The notes: generated from the sequence alone by a model not told the origin. A stretch of DNA of 64,000 bases from Erysipelothrix sp. HDW6C (GCF_011299615.1 NZ_CP049861.1:2046001-2110000), one strand, 5' to 3'; positions 17,222 to 26,814 are shown, numbered from the stretch's first letter. Numbers and translations are program-made.

Positions 17222-18754
17222 CTATTCCCACTCAATTGTTGAAGGTGGTTTTGAGGTTACATCATACACTACACGGTTAATACCCTTGATCTCATTTACA
17301 ATACGTACTGAGATAAGTTGTAAGACATCGTATGGAATACGTGCCCAGTCCGCGCTCATACCATCAATCGAAGTGACAGCACGAATTGCTAAAGTATAAT
17401 CATATGTTCTTTGGTCACCCATAACGCCGACTGAACGCATATTGGTTAATACTGTAAAGTATTGCCAAATTTCACGATCAAGTCCTGCTTTAGCAATTTC
17501 TTCACGAAGAATGAAATCACTATCTTGAACGACTTTAATCTTGTCTTCGGTAATATCACCGATAATACGGATTGCAATCCCAGGACCTGGGAATGGTTGG
17601 CGGTGAACAATGTGTTCTGGCAATCCAAGAACGAGACCCAATTGACGTACTTCGTCTTTGAACAATGAACGCAACGGTTCAATGAGTTTGAAGTCCATAT
17701 CTTCTGGAAGTCCACCAACATTGTGGTGTGATTTGATTGTTTGTGCAGTTTTTGTACCGGATTCAATCACGTCAGCATAGATAGTTCCTTGTGCTAACCA
17801 TTTTGCATCTTGGAGTTTCTTTGTTTCATCATCAAAAACATAAATGAATTCATTACCAATAATCTTACGTTTTTGTTCAGGATCAGAAACACCGGCAAGT
17901 TTATCTAAGAAGCGTTTCTGTGCGTCAACTTTGATGAGATTAATCTTAAAGTGATCACGGAATACTTCAACAACTTGATCTGCTTCATTCTTACGAAGTA
18001 AGCCATGATCAACAAAGATACATACGAGTTGATCACCAATTGCATGATGAAGTAGTGCAGCAACGACAGCACTGTCAACACCACCGGATAGTGCACAAAT
18101 AACTTGTTCACTTCCAACTTGTTCGCGAATCAGTGCAGTTTGCTCTTCAACATAGTTTTCCATTGACCAATCTGCTTCAGATTTACATACATTAAAGATG
18201 AAGTTTTTAATCATATCAATACCATTTTCAGTATTGCGAACTTCAGCATGGAATTGAATTCCGTACTGTTTCTTTTCATCGTTACCCATCATGACAATTT
18301 CAGTATTATCAGATGATGCATACGCATCAAATCCAGCAGGCACTTCTTTTACTTGGTCACCATGACTCATCCATACATTGTAGGATTCTGGTAAACCATG
18401 TGTTAAGACATTGTCGTGTTTCACAAAAATCGGTGCAAGTCCATATTCGCGTTTATCATGTGATTCAACTTTACCACCATTTTGATGAGCCATAAGTTGC
18501 ATCCCATAGCATACACCTAAGATTGGTAACCCTAAATTGAAAATCTCTTGATCTATATGATACGCATCGTCAGCATAGACCGAGTTTGGACCACCGGATA
18601 AAACGATCCCGGCAATATCTTTATCTGCACGAATCTCATCAGCAGTAATTTCATTATCAAGTAATTCACTGTATACGCCCAAATCGCGAATACGACGGAC
18701 AATCAACTGATTGTATTGTGAACCAAAATCTAAAACAATAATTTTATTTGCCAT
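17222..18754 (-). CDS. guaA: GMP synthase (glutamine-hydrolysing)
   Basis: 510 residues, normal length, from the ATG at 18754 ([13 protein letters not shown]). Class-I glutamine amidotransferase domain first (about 1-190) with the nucleophile in GVCYGMQ and FHAEV histidine; ATP pyrophosphatase domain next with the loop ALSGGVDSA; the dimerisation domain ends KPPSTIEWE. It turns XMP, glutamine and ATP into GMP in the cytoplasm, the last step of guanine nucleotide synthesis. It overlaps the end of guaB by 11 bases, so the two are translated together. The insertion sequence begins 31 bases downstream. Confidence 0.98.
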   Translation of the reverse strand: MANKIIVLDFGSQYNQLIVRRIRDLGVYSELLDNEITADEIRADKDIAGIVLSGGPNSVYADDAYHIDQEIFNLGLPILGVCYGMQLMAHQNGGKVESHDKREYGLAPIFVKHDNVLTHGLPESYNVWMSHGDQVKEVPAGFDAYASSDNTEIVMMGNDEKKQYGIQFHAEVRNTENGIDMIKNFIFNVCKSEADWSMENYVEEQTALIREQVGSEQVICALSGGVDSAVVAALLHHAIGDQLVCIFVDHGLLRKNEADQVVEVFRDHFKINLIKVDAQKRFLDKLAGVSDPEQKRKIIGNEFIYVFDDETKKLQDAKWLAQGTIYADVIESGTKTAQTIKSHHNVGGLPEDMDFKLIEPLRSLFKDEVRQLGLVLGLPEHIVHRQPFPGPGIAIRIIGDITEDKIKVVQDSDFILREEIAKAGLDREIWQYFTVLTNMRSVGVMGDQRTYDYTLAIRAVTSIDGMSADWARIPYDVLQLISVRIVNEIKGINRVVYDVTSKPPSTIEWE

Positions 18755-19877
18755 TGTAGTTTGGTGCCTCCTTGACGTTATCGACATCATGTGGATGGCT
18801 TTCGCGTAATCCAGCACCTGTGATTTTAACAAACTGAGCTTTAGCGTGCATTTCGGAAATGGTTGCACAACCACAGTAACCCATTCCAGAACGAAGTCCA
18901 CCTAACATTTGGTAAACAACATCACGGATTGAACCTTTAAATGGTACGGTTGCTTCAATACCTTCAGGTACAAGTTTTGAAAGTTCCTTAACACCACCTT
19001 GGAAATAACGATCACTGGATCCGCGTTGCATCGCACTGAGCGAACCCATTCCAACATAGGATTTAACTTTTTTTCCAAATACTTCAAGAATATCACCTGG
19101 AGTTTCCTCAGTTCCAGCTAACAGTCCCCCAAGCATAACGCAGTCTGCTCCAGCGGCAATGGCTTTAGAAATATCACCGGATAGTTTAATTCCACCATCG
19201 GCAATAACACCAACACCATATTGCTTGGCAACAAAGTAAACATCGTTCACGGCGGTTAATTGGGGAACCCCAACACCGGATACAACTCGCGTTGTACAAA
19301 TTGAACCGGGACCTACACCAACTTTAATGACATTGGCACCCGCATAAATTAAGTCAGTAGCGCCTTGAGCAGTAACAATATTACCACCAACGATATCTAA
19401 ATCAGCAAACTCACTGCGAATTGCTTTAATCGTCGAGATAACACCTTCTGAATGACCGTGAGCACTGTCAACCGCCACTATATCAACTCCAGCAGCAACA
19501 AGCTCTCTAACGCGCTCTATTGTTGTCTCACCAACACCAACGGCAGCACCAACTCGCAAACGTCCTTGTCCATCAACATTTGCATCAACAAAATCAGCTT
19601 CGACTGTCGCTTCTTTCACAATACGAACCATGTTCGCTTGATCTTCAATCGACATATTCTTGTGGATGAAACCCAATCCACCAAGCTTCGCCAACATCAA
19701 GGCCATGGCGTCCTCAGTCACCGTGTCCATTGCTGCCGAAACAATCGGAATATTCAGCGTAATTTTCTCAGTTAAACGCGTTTGTAAATTAACTTGAGCA
19801 GGTACAATTTGTGATTTTGCGGGAACTAACAGCAAGTCATCAAATGTATATGCTTCTTTAATTACTTTTCCATTCAT
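18744..19877 (-). CDS. guaB: IMP dehydrogenase lacking the CBS (Bateman) domain
   Basis: 377 residues against about 488 in most bacteria. The TIM barrel is complete: the catalytic loop GPGSICTTR with its Cys, [13 protein letters not shown], the [10 protein letters not shown] turn and the flap region RSGMGYCG. After the N-terminal strand the sequence passes from [12 protein letters not shown] straight into RLRVGAAVG, so the two CBS repeats that normally sit between them are missing. It oxidises IMP to XMP with NAD. Natural CBS-less enzymes exist (for example Borrelia), and CBS loss removes adenine/guanine nucleotide allostery. AAGGAGG precedes the ATG. Confidence 0.95.
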   Translation of the reverse strand: MNGKVIKEAYTFDDLLLVPAKSQIVPAQVNLQTRLTEKITLNIPIVSAAMDTVTEDAMALMLAKLGGLGFIHKNMSIEDQANMVRIVKEATVEADFVDANVDGQGRLRVGAAVGVGETTIERVRELVAAGVDIVAVDSAHGHSEGVISTIKAIRSEFADLDIVGGNIVTAQGATDLIYAGANVIKVGVGPGSICTTRVVSGVGVPQLTAVNDVYFVAKQYGVGVIADGGIKLSGDISKAIAAGADCVMLGGLLAGTEETPGDILEVFGKKVKSYVGMGSLSAMQRGSSDRYFQGGVKELSKLVPEGIEATVPFKGSIRDVVYQMLGGLRSGMGYCGCATISEMHAKAQFVKITGAGLRESHPHDVDNVKEAPNYNGK

Positions 19878-19907
19878 TTCTCTCTACCTCCTTAAATCTT
19901 ATGCTAT

Positions 19908-19913
19908 ATTATA
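19908..19913 (-). promoter_or_regulatory. -10 element of guaBA
   Basis: TATAAT on the minus strand 31 bases before the guaB start; the -35 is weak. It lies back to back with the promoter of the HAD gene. Confidence 0.55.
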
Positions 19914-19944
19914 CAGAAAAGAATCGGAACATGCTATCAAAATG

Positions 19945-19953
19945 TGGTAAAAT
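19945..19953 (+). promoter_or_regulatory. Extended -10 placing transcription start at the HAD start codon
   Basis: TGGTAAAAT, an extended -10. Transcription would begin about 7 bases on, at or next to the ATG at 19961; no ribosome binding site is seen, so the message is probably leaderless. Confidence 0.5.
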
Positions 19954-19960
19954 ATGAATT

Positions 19961-20764
19961 ATGAAAAAAGAAAACATAAAATTAGCCATTTTCGATATCG
20001 ATGGCACGCTTATAGAGCGCGGAAAAATAACAATTGAAGAAAGTGCGGTCACTGCAATTAACGGATTGCGAGCAAAAGGAATTGAAATTCTCATTGCAAC
20101 CGGACGTGCATACTACTTTATTCAAGATGATATCCACCAACGCATTCACCCAGACTTCTATGTAACGGTCAATGGGTCTACAGTATATGACATGAATCAC
20201 CATGTTATCCACGAAGTACCTATGCTCCTAACCGAGGTTAATGATTTGATTTCATTTGCTCGTCAACACAAATTGGGCATCGGATTGAAACTCAATGACG
20301 ATATGAAGATTTACAGTGACTTTAAAATTTTCACTGACGTTTATCTGCAAGGCAGTCCAAAAGTTCATATTCTTAAAGACTACATGGAAGCTCCGCTGCT
20401 AACGGAAAGTGATGAGTTGCCTAAAGGAATCTTTATGATGGGAGAGGAGTCATTAATTGAATCCGCAAAGTCATTCACAACAGATGCTCACATAACCAAA
20501 GCCTATACCAATGCATTTGATATTTACTCAAGACGCGCTGGAAAGATGAAAGGTATTAATGTAGTCCTTAATGAGCTCAATCTAGACTGGCATCAAGTAA
20601 TCGCATTTGGTGATGCAGCCAATGATATTGATATGCTCGAAGCAGCAGAAATCGGTGTCGCCATGGGTGATGCACCGCAACACGTTAAGGACGTGGCAGA
20701 TTTTGTCACCAAGAACCTCGACGAAAACGGTATTGCCTTCGCCATAGAATCTCTTATGCAATAA
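19961..20764 (+). CDS. Cof-type HAD phosphatase
   Basis: 267 residues, full length for the HAD-IIB (Cof) group. Motif I FDIDGTL with both aspartates near the start, motif II ATGR, a type-IIB cap in the middle, K in AGKMKG, and motif III/IV FGDAANDIDML. Family members dephosphorylate sugar phosphates, pyridoxal phosphate, FMN or similar small molecules; substrate cannot be read from sequence. Divergent from guaBA and probably translated from a leaderless message. Confidence 0.9.
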   Translation: MKKENIKLAIFDIDGTLIERGKITIEESAVTAINGLRAKGIEILIATGRAYYFIQDDIHQRIHPDFYVTVNGSTVYDMNHHVIHEVPMLLTEVNDLISFARQHKLGIGLKLNDDMKIYSDFKIFTDVYLQGSPKVHILKDYMEAPLLTESDELPKGIFMMGEESLIESAKSFTTDAHITKAYTNAFDIYSRRAGKMKGINVVLNELNLDWHQVIAFGDAANDIDMLEAAEIGVAMGDAPQHVKDVADFVTKNLDENGIAFAIESLMQ

Positions 20765-20768
20765 CTTA

Positions 20769-20798
20769 AAAGGTAGCAGACATCGTTTCGCTACCTTT
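20769..20798 (+). terminator. First hairpin after the HAD gene
   Basis: AAAGGTAGC/GCTACCTTT with a 12-base loop, directly after the stop codon. Its T run is short, so the next hairpin may do most of the work. Confidence 0.55.
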
Positions 20799-20819
20799 CA
20801 GTTACCCCATTTAATCTGA

Positions 20820-20863
20820 AAAAAGGACTTACAACTGCAAAATACAGCATGTAAGTCCTTTTT
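20820..20863. terminator. Strong bidirectional terminator
   Basis: A 14-bp perfect stem, AAAAAGGACTTACA with its complement, around a 16-base loop; A and T runs are part of the stem, so it can serve the HAD gene and the convergent lipoprotein gene. Confidence 0.85.
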
Positions 20864-20874
20864 CAATTAATTGT

Positions 20875-22020
20875 TTAGTTTGCAAATTCAGGTGAGTAGT
20901 CAAGAGTCATACTAATCATCTTACCGGTTTCATCAAAGATGAATCGGAGTGAACTTCCATAGTCACCATAGGATAATGTTACCCATGATTTATCAGAGTC
21001 ATCGAAGTCCCCTTTACCAAATGCTGTTTCTACATCTGCTACTGTTGAATTGGGTGTTATTCCTTTAGCAAGTTCGAAAGGAATTTTGGATGAGTAGTCA
21101 TCAAATTCAAATTCAGTTACAAATGTATTCTCTACAAGCTGAGCATTTTCATCATAGTTGGTAACATTTACGCTAATTGATTGATTTCCATTGCGTAACT
21201 TAACGCCCCATTTTGAGTCTTTTGCAGCTACGGGATCATTCTCTGAAACCAAAATCCATCCATCCGCAATCATTGTTGAAACCGGCGTTGGCAATTGATA
21301 AACATTATCACCGTACTTTATACGCCATTCGCGGAAATCTTCACCCAATGCTGTAGGCTTTTTGTAGTCTTTTACAATTTGTGGTGTTTCTTTTGAAACT
21401 TCATTATTTAGAGTGCCCTTTTGATCTTCATCTAGAGTACGTGTGTAAATTGAAATTTCTGTTAAGACAAAGCCCTTTTTATCATAGTTTGAGAACCAAA
21501 ACTCGTACCCGCCAGAGTAATCTGACATATCATAATCAAGAGAAATTGCAGTATCAGATTCATAAATATAACTTGGTTCACCAAAAGCTTCAATAACTGC
21601 TTCTTGAGTCGATTTCCCCGTAATACCCTTGCTTAACATAATATCTGGGGCTAGATTATTCTTATACGATTCAAGGTCAATGTAAACACGTGTTACGAAA
21701 CCATCTTTTGCTTCAATTGTGTTTTGGCTAAGATTATCGATTCCAACGCGAATCTCTTTCTTTCCATCTTTTCTAAATGCAATGCTTGATGAGTATTCAT
21801 TCGGTGCGATTTTCTCTGTAAGACGATCGCTTGTTTTCCATCCTGCAGTTTCGAGATCAGCAATGGTCATTGGAAGTTTGAAAACATCACCTTCTATAGA
21901 AATTGTGAAATCATAAATATCATCTGACAAGTCCGCTACTTTTTTGTCGTTGTTTGCACAAGCGACCAATACCAGCGAGGCAAGTACAATTACAAATACT
22001 TTTTTAAATAAATTTTTCAT
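20875..22020 (-). CDS. Lipoprotein with two copies of one domain
   Basis: 381 residues with a lipobox at LVLVAC (Cys about 21), so exported and lipid-anchored. The body is a tandem repeat: copy 1 (about 36-165: KLPMTIADLETAGW, then LSKGITGKSTQEAVIEAFGEP) and copy 2 (about 240-350: QLPTPVSTMIADGW, then LAKGITPNSTVADVETAFGKG), each followed by a short beta-rich end (SLDYDMSDYSGGYEFWF and TLSYGDYGSSLRFIF). I recognise no named family. The shared GIT-S-EAFG block suggests a small alpha/beta ligand-binding fold. Monocistronic. Confidence 0.75.
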   Translation of the reverse strand: MKNLFKKVFVIVLASLVLVACANNDKKVADLSDDIYDFTISIEGDVFKLPMTIADLETAGWKTSDRLTEKIAPNEYSSSIAFRKDGKKEIRVGIDNLSQNTIEAKDGFVTRVYIDLESYKNNLAPDIMLSKGITGKSTQEAVIEAFGEPSYIYESDTAISLDYDMSDYSGGYEFWFSNYDKKGFVLTEISIYTRTLDEDQKGTLNNEVSKETPQIVKDYKKPTALGEDFREWRIKYGDNVYQLPTPVSTMIADGWILVSENDPVAAKDSKWGVKLRNGNQSISVNVTNYDENAQLVENTFVTEFEFDDYSSKIPFELAKGITPNSTVADVETAFGKGDFDDSDKSWVTLSYGDYGSSLRFIFDETGKMISMTLDYSPEFAN

Positions 22021-22150
22021 GGTTACATCCTTTTCTAAATATCTGTCATTATCCTATCGTATTGCATTACAGTTTCGACCTCCCTGTAATCAAACGTCGT
22101 TTTTATGTCATGAATTTGTGAAAAATATTGTTTGTTAAGAACGAGCCCAT

Positions 22151-22174
22151 AAAAAAAGCCGCATTGCTGCGGTT
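22151..22174 (-). terminator. Terminator of the pyrophosphatase-like gene
   Basis: Minus-strand AACCGCA/TGCGGCT stem with a 4-base loop and seven T, three bases after the stop codon. Confidence 0.85.
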
Positions 22175-22177
22175 CTC

Positions 22178-22552
22178 TTAGTCTGTAATTGCCCACTCAG
22201 GCATTTCATTGCCACGGCGTACAAGTATTCCTTTTTGATAATCAGTTTGGTTGATGAATAGAAGGATTTCCTGTTCCTCTTCTTCACTACAACCCCACAA
22301 CAATTTGACTTCTAAATCTCTCTTTAAGATATCAGCCACAATCATAACTGCGTCTATCGTTGAACGTTTTACACTTCCTTTGAAAACTTTAATCGCTTCA
22401 ATGTCAGCCAAGTAGCCATAATCAACGGGATAAACCATGTTGTGGTACTTAGGATGGCGCGATCCTTTTTCTTGAGAAATCACTAAATTCGTTGATAAGA
22501 CGAGTGAATCGATTTTCTGCCAGAAGTATCCGTTGTTTAACAGTTCTTGCAT
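22178..22552 (-). CDS. Inorganic-pyrophosphatase-like small protein
   Basis: 124 residues from the ATG at 22552 (GAGGG upstream). SRHPKYHNMVYPVDYGYL matches the SRHP...YPxxYGYL block of a short family often annotated as inorganic pyrophosphatase, and KLLWGCSEEEEQEI plus a KGILVRR end also fit. True soluble PPases are about 170 residues and use a cluster of Asp residues around a DxxxxD motif that I do not see here, so pyrophosphate hydrolysis is doubtful. Single gene. Confidence 0.65.
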   Translation of the reverse strand: MQELLNNGYFWQKIDSLVLSTNLVISQEKGSRHPKYHNMVYPVDYGYLADIEAIKVFKGSVKRSTIDAVMIVADILKRDLEVKLLWGCSEEEEQEILLFINQTDYQKGILVRRGNEMPEWAITD

Positions 22553-22668
22553 ACTATCATCCCTCTTTCTCTCTTTCAATATTATACCCTTTGTTTCATG
22601 CCGTGTAAATAGGCTTCTTCTTTCATGAAAGGAATTTACAGATTATTGTAACAAGTTGACACATTAAA

Positions 22669-22692
22669 AGAGTAAGCGGTTATGCTTACTCT
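22669..22692 (-). terminator. Terminator of the stress-response operon
   Basis: AGAGTAAGC/GCTTACTCT with a 6-base loop and a TTTT run on the minus strand, directly after the htrA stop. It marks the end of the five-gene operon starting at 27473. Confidence 0.8.
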
Positions 22693-22696
22693 CTAA

Positions 22697-23809
22697 TTAT
22701 GCTTCTAAAGTTACAGAAATGGTCATTGTCTTACCATCGCGATTGACTTCAATTTCAACGGTTTCGCCAACTTTATGTTTGTAAAGTTCACGGCGGAAAT
22801 CTTTAAATGATGTAACCTCAACATCGCCAAATTTTGTCAAGATATCCCCTTCTTTTATACCCGCTTTATTTGCAGGTCCACCAGATGTAACCTCGGCAAT
22901 GAAGACACCTTTTTCAATGCCATCAGGGATGTTGTATGACTTTCTCATAAAGTCATTAAGATCTTCAAGTGAGACTGCTGAGATTCCAATAATCGGATAC
23001 GATACCTTTCCATTCTCAGCAATTTGTTCAATAATTGGAACAACTTCATTAATAGGGATTGCAAAGCCCATACCCTCAACATTTGATGAACTGAGTTTCA
23101 TTGAGTTTATGCCAATCAGTTCACCCTTCATATTAACCAGAGCACCACCACTGTTACCAGGATTAATCGCTGCATCGGTTTGCATAACAACCATATCCCA
23201 GTCGGCAATGCCATCATTATTCAAGTCAACGGGAATTGAACGGTCTTTTCCTGAAATAATACCAAATGTTACAGAGTTCGCAAATTCAATTCCCATCGGA
23301 CTTCCGACAGCAACTACAAATTCACCAACTTTTGAAAAGGAAGAGTCCGCAATTTCGAAAGGCTCGATATCAATATCGGCTTCAACTTCTAAGAGCGCTA
23401 AATCGGTATACGGATCAGAACCAATAACCTTAGCGGCGACTTTTTCACCATTTGAGAACTGAACATAGACTTTCTCATTGCCATCAATGACGTGATGGTT
23501 GGTAATAATCTGAAGTTTGCCATTTTCATTTTTATAAATTGCCCCTGAACCACTTCCAGCTGTTTGACCGCGTTGTTCATTGATAACACTGACGACCTTG
23601 TCGCGGACATCATCGGCGACTTTAGTAACATCTGTTGTCATCTGTGAAACAACTTTTTCTACAGTAGTGTTTGTCGATGGTTTATCACCGTTGTTACTTA
23701 CATTTTGTTGGTTTTGACGGGCATTGTACACTTCATACGTTAGATAACCATTCCATCCGAGCAACACGACCATAATTGCAATGATTCCATTCTTTAATCC
23801 TTTTTTCAT
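22697..23809 (-). CDS. htrA: HtrA/DegP-type membrane serine protease
   Basis: 370 residues from the ATG at 23809 (AAAGGAAG upstream). One N-terminal membrane anchor (about 8-28), a linker, the trypsin-like domain with His in TNHHVID, Asp in YTDLALLEV and Ser in NPGNSGGAL, then one PDZ domain (about 270-365; GPANKAGIKEGDILT). HtrA degrades or refolds misfolded exported proteins outside the membrane. It is last in an operon with a two-component system and an FtsX-type ABC pair, which suggests it is induced by the sensed envelope stress. A VDLNNDGIADWD insertion before the catalytic Ser resembles a calcium loop. Confidence 0.92.
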   Translation of the reverse strand: MKKGLKNGIIAIMVVLLGWNGYLTYEVYNARQNQQNVSNNGDKPSTNTTVEKVVSQMTTDVTKVADDVRDKVVSVINEQRGQTAGSGSGAIYKNENGKLQIITNHHVIDGNEKVYVQFSNGEKVAAKVIGSDPYTDLALLEVEADIDIEPFEIADSSFSKVGEFVVAVGSPMGIEFANSVTFGIISGKDRSIPVDLNNDGIADWDMVVMQTDAAINPGNSGGALVNMKGELIGINSMKLSSSNVEGMGFAIPINEVVPIIEQIAENGKVSYPIIGISAVSLEDLNDFMRKSYNIPDGIEKGVFIAEVTSGGPANKAGIKEGDILTKFGDVEVTSFKDFRRELYKHKVGETVEIEVNRDGKTMTISVTLEA

Positions 23810-23823
23810 TGTATGTCTTCCTT

Positions 23824-24474
23824 TCAATTGTTTTCTTTGATAAAAGTGAGATGACCGTTGTTCATTCCCCACAGTTCGTGGCAATACCGGGCAACGGTTC
23901 GTGTATGTGTCATTACAATCACAACACGTCCTTCCTCAGCCAATGATCTTAAGAGCTCTAATACTTGCAAACTCTCGTGAGCATCGAGATTTTCGGTTGG
24001 CTCATCTGCCAAAATTACATCGGGATTATGAGCAACAGCACGGGCAATGCTCACACATTGTTTTTGTTGCGCTGTAAGTTTGCTTACTTTTTTGTGAGCT
24101 TGGTCAGCGGATATACCAACTCGGTTCAAGAGTCCGTAAACCGCGGTTTCATGGTAGGGATAACCACTTATTTTTAATGTAAGCTGAATGTTGTCCATGA
24201 CCGTCGCATTTGCGATTAAGTTAAAGGTTGGAAAGATCATTCCCACTGCCATGGCGCGATAATCATCACGATTCAAAGTGGCCATATCGGTATTCTTGAA
24301 ACAGATGATGCCTTCACTGGGCGTATCCAAACCTGCAAGCAAGGAAAACAGGGCATCTTTGCCGGATTCTCTTTTTCCAATAACGGCATAGAATTTCCCA
24401 GCCATAAAATTAACGGTAATGTTGTTTAAGTGTTTGTCTTTATTTGAAAGTGATATTTTATCGAGTTGTAACAT
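23824..24474 (-). CDS. ABC ATPase with degenerate nucleotide-binding motifs
   Basis: 216 residues, LolD/MacB-like length. Walker B (VILADEPTENLD) and the switch His (VMTHTR) are intact. Walker A is GKRESGKD, with Asp in place of the Mg-binding Ser/Thr; the Q-loop Gln is Pro (MIFPTFNL where FQ is expected); the signature is LTAQQ in place of LSGGQ. ATP hydrolysis may be slow or absent, so it may act as a binding switch like FtsE-type signal relays rather than as a pump motor. TAATG overlap with the permease, and htrA 14 bases downstream. Confidence 0.8.
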   Translation of the reverse strand: MLQLDKISLSNKDKHLNNITVNFMAGKFYAVIGKRESGKDALFSLLAGLDTPSEGIICFKNTDMATLNRDDYRAMAVGMIFPTFNLIANATVMDNIQLTLKISGYPYHETAVYGLLNRVGISADQAHKKVSKLTAQQKQCVSIARAVAHNPDVILADEPTENLDAHESLQVLELLRSLAEEGRVVIVMTHTRTVARYCHELWGMNNGHLTFIKENN

Positions 24475-25820
24475 TACGAACTCCTCTCTGTGAACATATG
24501 TCGCGGTTCATAATACAGTGTATAGACGATTCCCAATGATGATACAAGTATAACCAGTGCGATTGAAATGAGTGCAGTATTTATGATTGCAGGTGCGTTT
24601 AGATTCAAAGTATAGGACATAGGTTCCGCAGTATTTATCAAGGGTGATACTATGGTTACATTTTCACCACGAGCATATCCAACCTTAGATAACAACGAAG
24701 TTGCGGGTTGTGCCAGCGCATAGCCAATTCCCAATCCAACTGATAAACTCACGATCAGCAGCGTTAGTGATTCGTAAAGATATGAACGGATGATTCTGCT
24801 TTTTCGCATACCGGCTGTTCTTAAGACGATTAACTCATTGCTGCGTCGATACGTATTGAATGCACTGAATGCAAGAAGCACGAGCGCACCAATGGGGAGC
24901 ACATACCAGAGATAGTGTGATGTCATGGACTGGAGCGTTGCAAAGGGTGCAACATTTTCTTGGTAAGCTTGGGCATCGGGTGCTAGTGTATACACGCGAT
25001 CCAAACCAATTTCATGAGCCTGATCAATAAATTGTTCAAGGGTTGACGCATCCTTGAGATAATAGGTAGCATCAAGACTCACCAAGGCGTCACTTTGAAT
25101 GTATTCGCTGTATACCTTAAGAGTATTGCTTGACATCAAAATTTCATTGTCACTGTTCAAATAGTCTGGATATTTCTTTTCAGTCTTTGTTTTATCTTGA
25201 AACAAGCCAGTAATGGTAAAGTTCATCTGTGGTAAGTAAGGATGCAATTCTGCTTTAAACGTTGTTCCTACAGCGAGCTTATTCGCCGCAGCAAATGCTT
25301 CACTGACGATAACTTCACCATCACTTGTAAACATTGTTCCTTCAACAAGAGTACGTGTACCCATTGCAAACCCAGGCATTATGCTTGGATTATTAACACC
25401 AATCAGCTGTGCTTTTGGCGTAAGACCGGCGGCAATATTGCCATTTGATGTGGGTTGGTAAACTGTCTCAGTACCCACGGATGCTAAGTTTTCATTCACA
25501 AGAAATGATCGGTAAATCAAATCACTATGGTCGACAGCACTTGATTGGCTCAAGGCTTCTTTAATTGCATGCGAGGTTGCAGGCATCGATGCGATGCGAC
25601 CAACCTCAGCATACTGTTCCATTAGAACACTCATATCTGTCTGAATTGTAACCTTAGCTCCGTATTGGTCCTGGTACTCTTTTTTCTTGATATCTGTCGT
25701 GGCATGAACCATCATTGCGATTGTTGTCGCGGCAATAAGGCTTACCAATACGATACCTACAAGAAGATTGCGAATGGTATTTCGTTTTAAACTGCTGATT
25801 GTGTTTCGTCCGATTTGCAT
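24474..25820 (-). CDS. FtsX/MacB-like permease
   Basis: 448 residues. One N-terminal membrane segment (about 20-40), a large extracytoplasmic domain (about 45-305) and three C-terminal segments (about 310-330, 355-380, 410-435), the classic FtsX topology. RTAGMRKSRIIRSYLYESL before the second segment is the conserved FtsX cytoplasmic coupling helix. Such proteins do not transport through a channel but transmit ATP-driven motion to the outside. It overlaps its ATPase by TAATG. Upstream is the histidine kinase, 40 bases away. Confidence 0.88.
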   Translation of the reverse strand: MQIGRNTISSLKRNTIRNLLVGIVLVSLIAATTIAMMVHATTDIKKKEYQDQYGAKVTIQTDMSVLMEQYAEVGRIASMPATSHAIKEALSQSSAVDHSDLIYRSFLVNENLASVGTETVYQPTSNGNIAAGLTPKAQLIGVNNPSIMPGFAMGTRTLVEGTMFTSDGEVIVSEAFAAANKLAVGTTFKAELHPYLPQMNFTITGLFQDKTKTEKKYPDYLNSDNEILMSSNTLKVYSEYIQSDALVSLDATYYLKDASTLEQFIDQAHEIGLDRVYTLAPDAQAYQENVAPFATLQSMTSHYLWYVLPIGALVLLAFSAFNTYRRSNELIVLRTAGMRKSRIIRSYLYESLTLLIVSLSVGLGIGYALAQPATSLLSKVGYARGENVTIVSPLINTAEPMSYTLNLNAPAIINTALISIALVILVSSLGIVYTLYYEPRHMFTERSS

Positions 25821-25860
25821 TTCGCAACCTCCTTACATGACAAGTCTATCATTTTAATTG

Positions 25861-26814
25861 TTAATCCAATGTTAACGCTTCGGGAAACGAAAGGTAAACG
25901 GACGTTCCAACGCCAATTTCACTCTCAACCCATACAACACCATTGCAAAGGTCACATACATGATTCACCAAGCTTAAGCCAATGCCATAGCCATCACTCT
26001 TCAAATCATTCAAACGCACTTTATGACCAAAGATTGCCTCGAGTTCATCTTCTTTAATACCAATCCCTGTATCTTCAACTTTAATGATCACAGAATTATT
26101 CTGGGTCTTAACACTGAGATTAACGGGTTCATTGCGTGAGTATTTCAAGGCATTATCGACAATGTTGGTAAGTGCTCGATACAACCATTTATCTTTTCCC
26201 ATAATAAGCGCCGTATCGTCAAACTCAAAATTGACTTCAGCATTTTCGCGATAGGAATCACACACCTCTGCACCAATGAGAACGACATCAATGCATTCAA
26301 GCGTCTCATCTTGACGCTCATCACTAAGTGTTAAAACATCATCGACAGTATCACGCAGTGTCGCAATATATTTAAGACCCGCCGCATCATGATTTTGTTC
26401 AAGATGGGTGCTCAGAATAGCAAGTGTATTTTTCTGTTCGTGTGATAGGTAAGAGTGCAGTCGTTTGTATGATGCTTCGTCTAATGTCTCTACTGCTTGT
26501 TCTGCTTTGCCCTTATCAAGGCGTCGCATTAATAGATAGAAGCCCACAGTTGCCCCACCAATTGCCAAGCCTGTCAAGATATAACGTTGCTTCATAGTAG
26601 CATTGCTTTGGCTCGTGTCAGCAGTTGTCTGAACAGACATCGCCTCTTGAAATCCCGTGCCGCCTTCTACCAAGGCAAACCCATTGGAAGATGCAGTCGG
26701 ATACAGGAGAAAATCATTATTTGCACTGGATTGATTGGTTGTATAAAGTAACATCAACAATGTCGCAATCATTAAAAAATAGGCACTGCTGTATATAATT
26801 TTTAATCTTCGCAT
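25861..26814 (-). CDS. Membrane histidine kinase
   Basis: 317 residues. Two membrane segments (about 8-26 and 78-95) enclose an extracytoplasmic loop of about 50 residues, too small for a standard sensor domain. The phosphoacceptor His is in SYLSHEQKNTL (about 127), followed by N box (NIVDNALKYS), G1 (DTGIGI) and G2 (GYGIGLSL). Small-loop kinases usually sense through a partner membrane protein, here plausibly the FtsX-like permease encoded next, as in BceS-BceAB systems. It overlaps the response-regulator gene by 13 bases. Confidence 0.92.
   Translation of the reverse strand: MRRLKIIYSSAYFLMIATLLMLLYTTNQSSANNDFLLYPTASSNGFALVEGGTGFQEAMSVQTTADTSQSNATMKQRYILTGLAIGGATVGFYLLMRRLDKGKAEQAVETLDEASYKRLHSYLSHEQKNTLAILSTHLEQNHDAAGLKYIATLRDTVDDVLTLSDERQDETLECIDVVLIGAEVCDSYRENAEVNFEFDDTALIMGKDKWLYRALTNIVDNALKYSRNEPVNLSVKTQNNSVIIKVEDTGIGIKEDELEAIFGHKVRLNDLKSDGYGIGLSLVNHVCDLCNGVVWVESEIGVGTSVYLSFPEALTLD

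Noticed and set aside
19878-19960. Guanine riboswitch before guaBA
   Set aside because: The gap is only 83 bases, contains two promoters and shows no purine-riboswitch core.
22899-23462. Plus-strand open frame of 187 codons opposite htrA
   Set aside because: No ribosome site, Ser/Ile/Pro-rich translation, and it mirrors the codons of a clear htrA gene.
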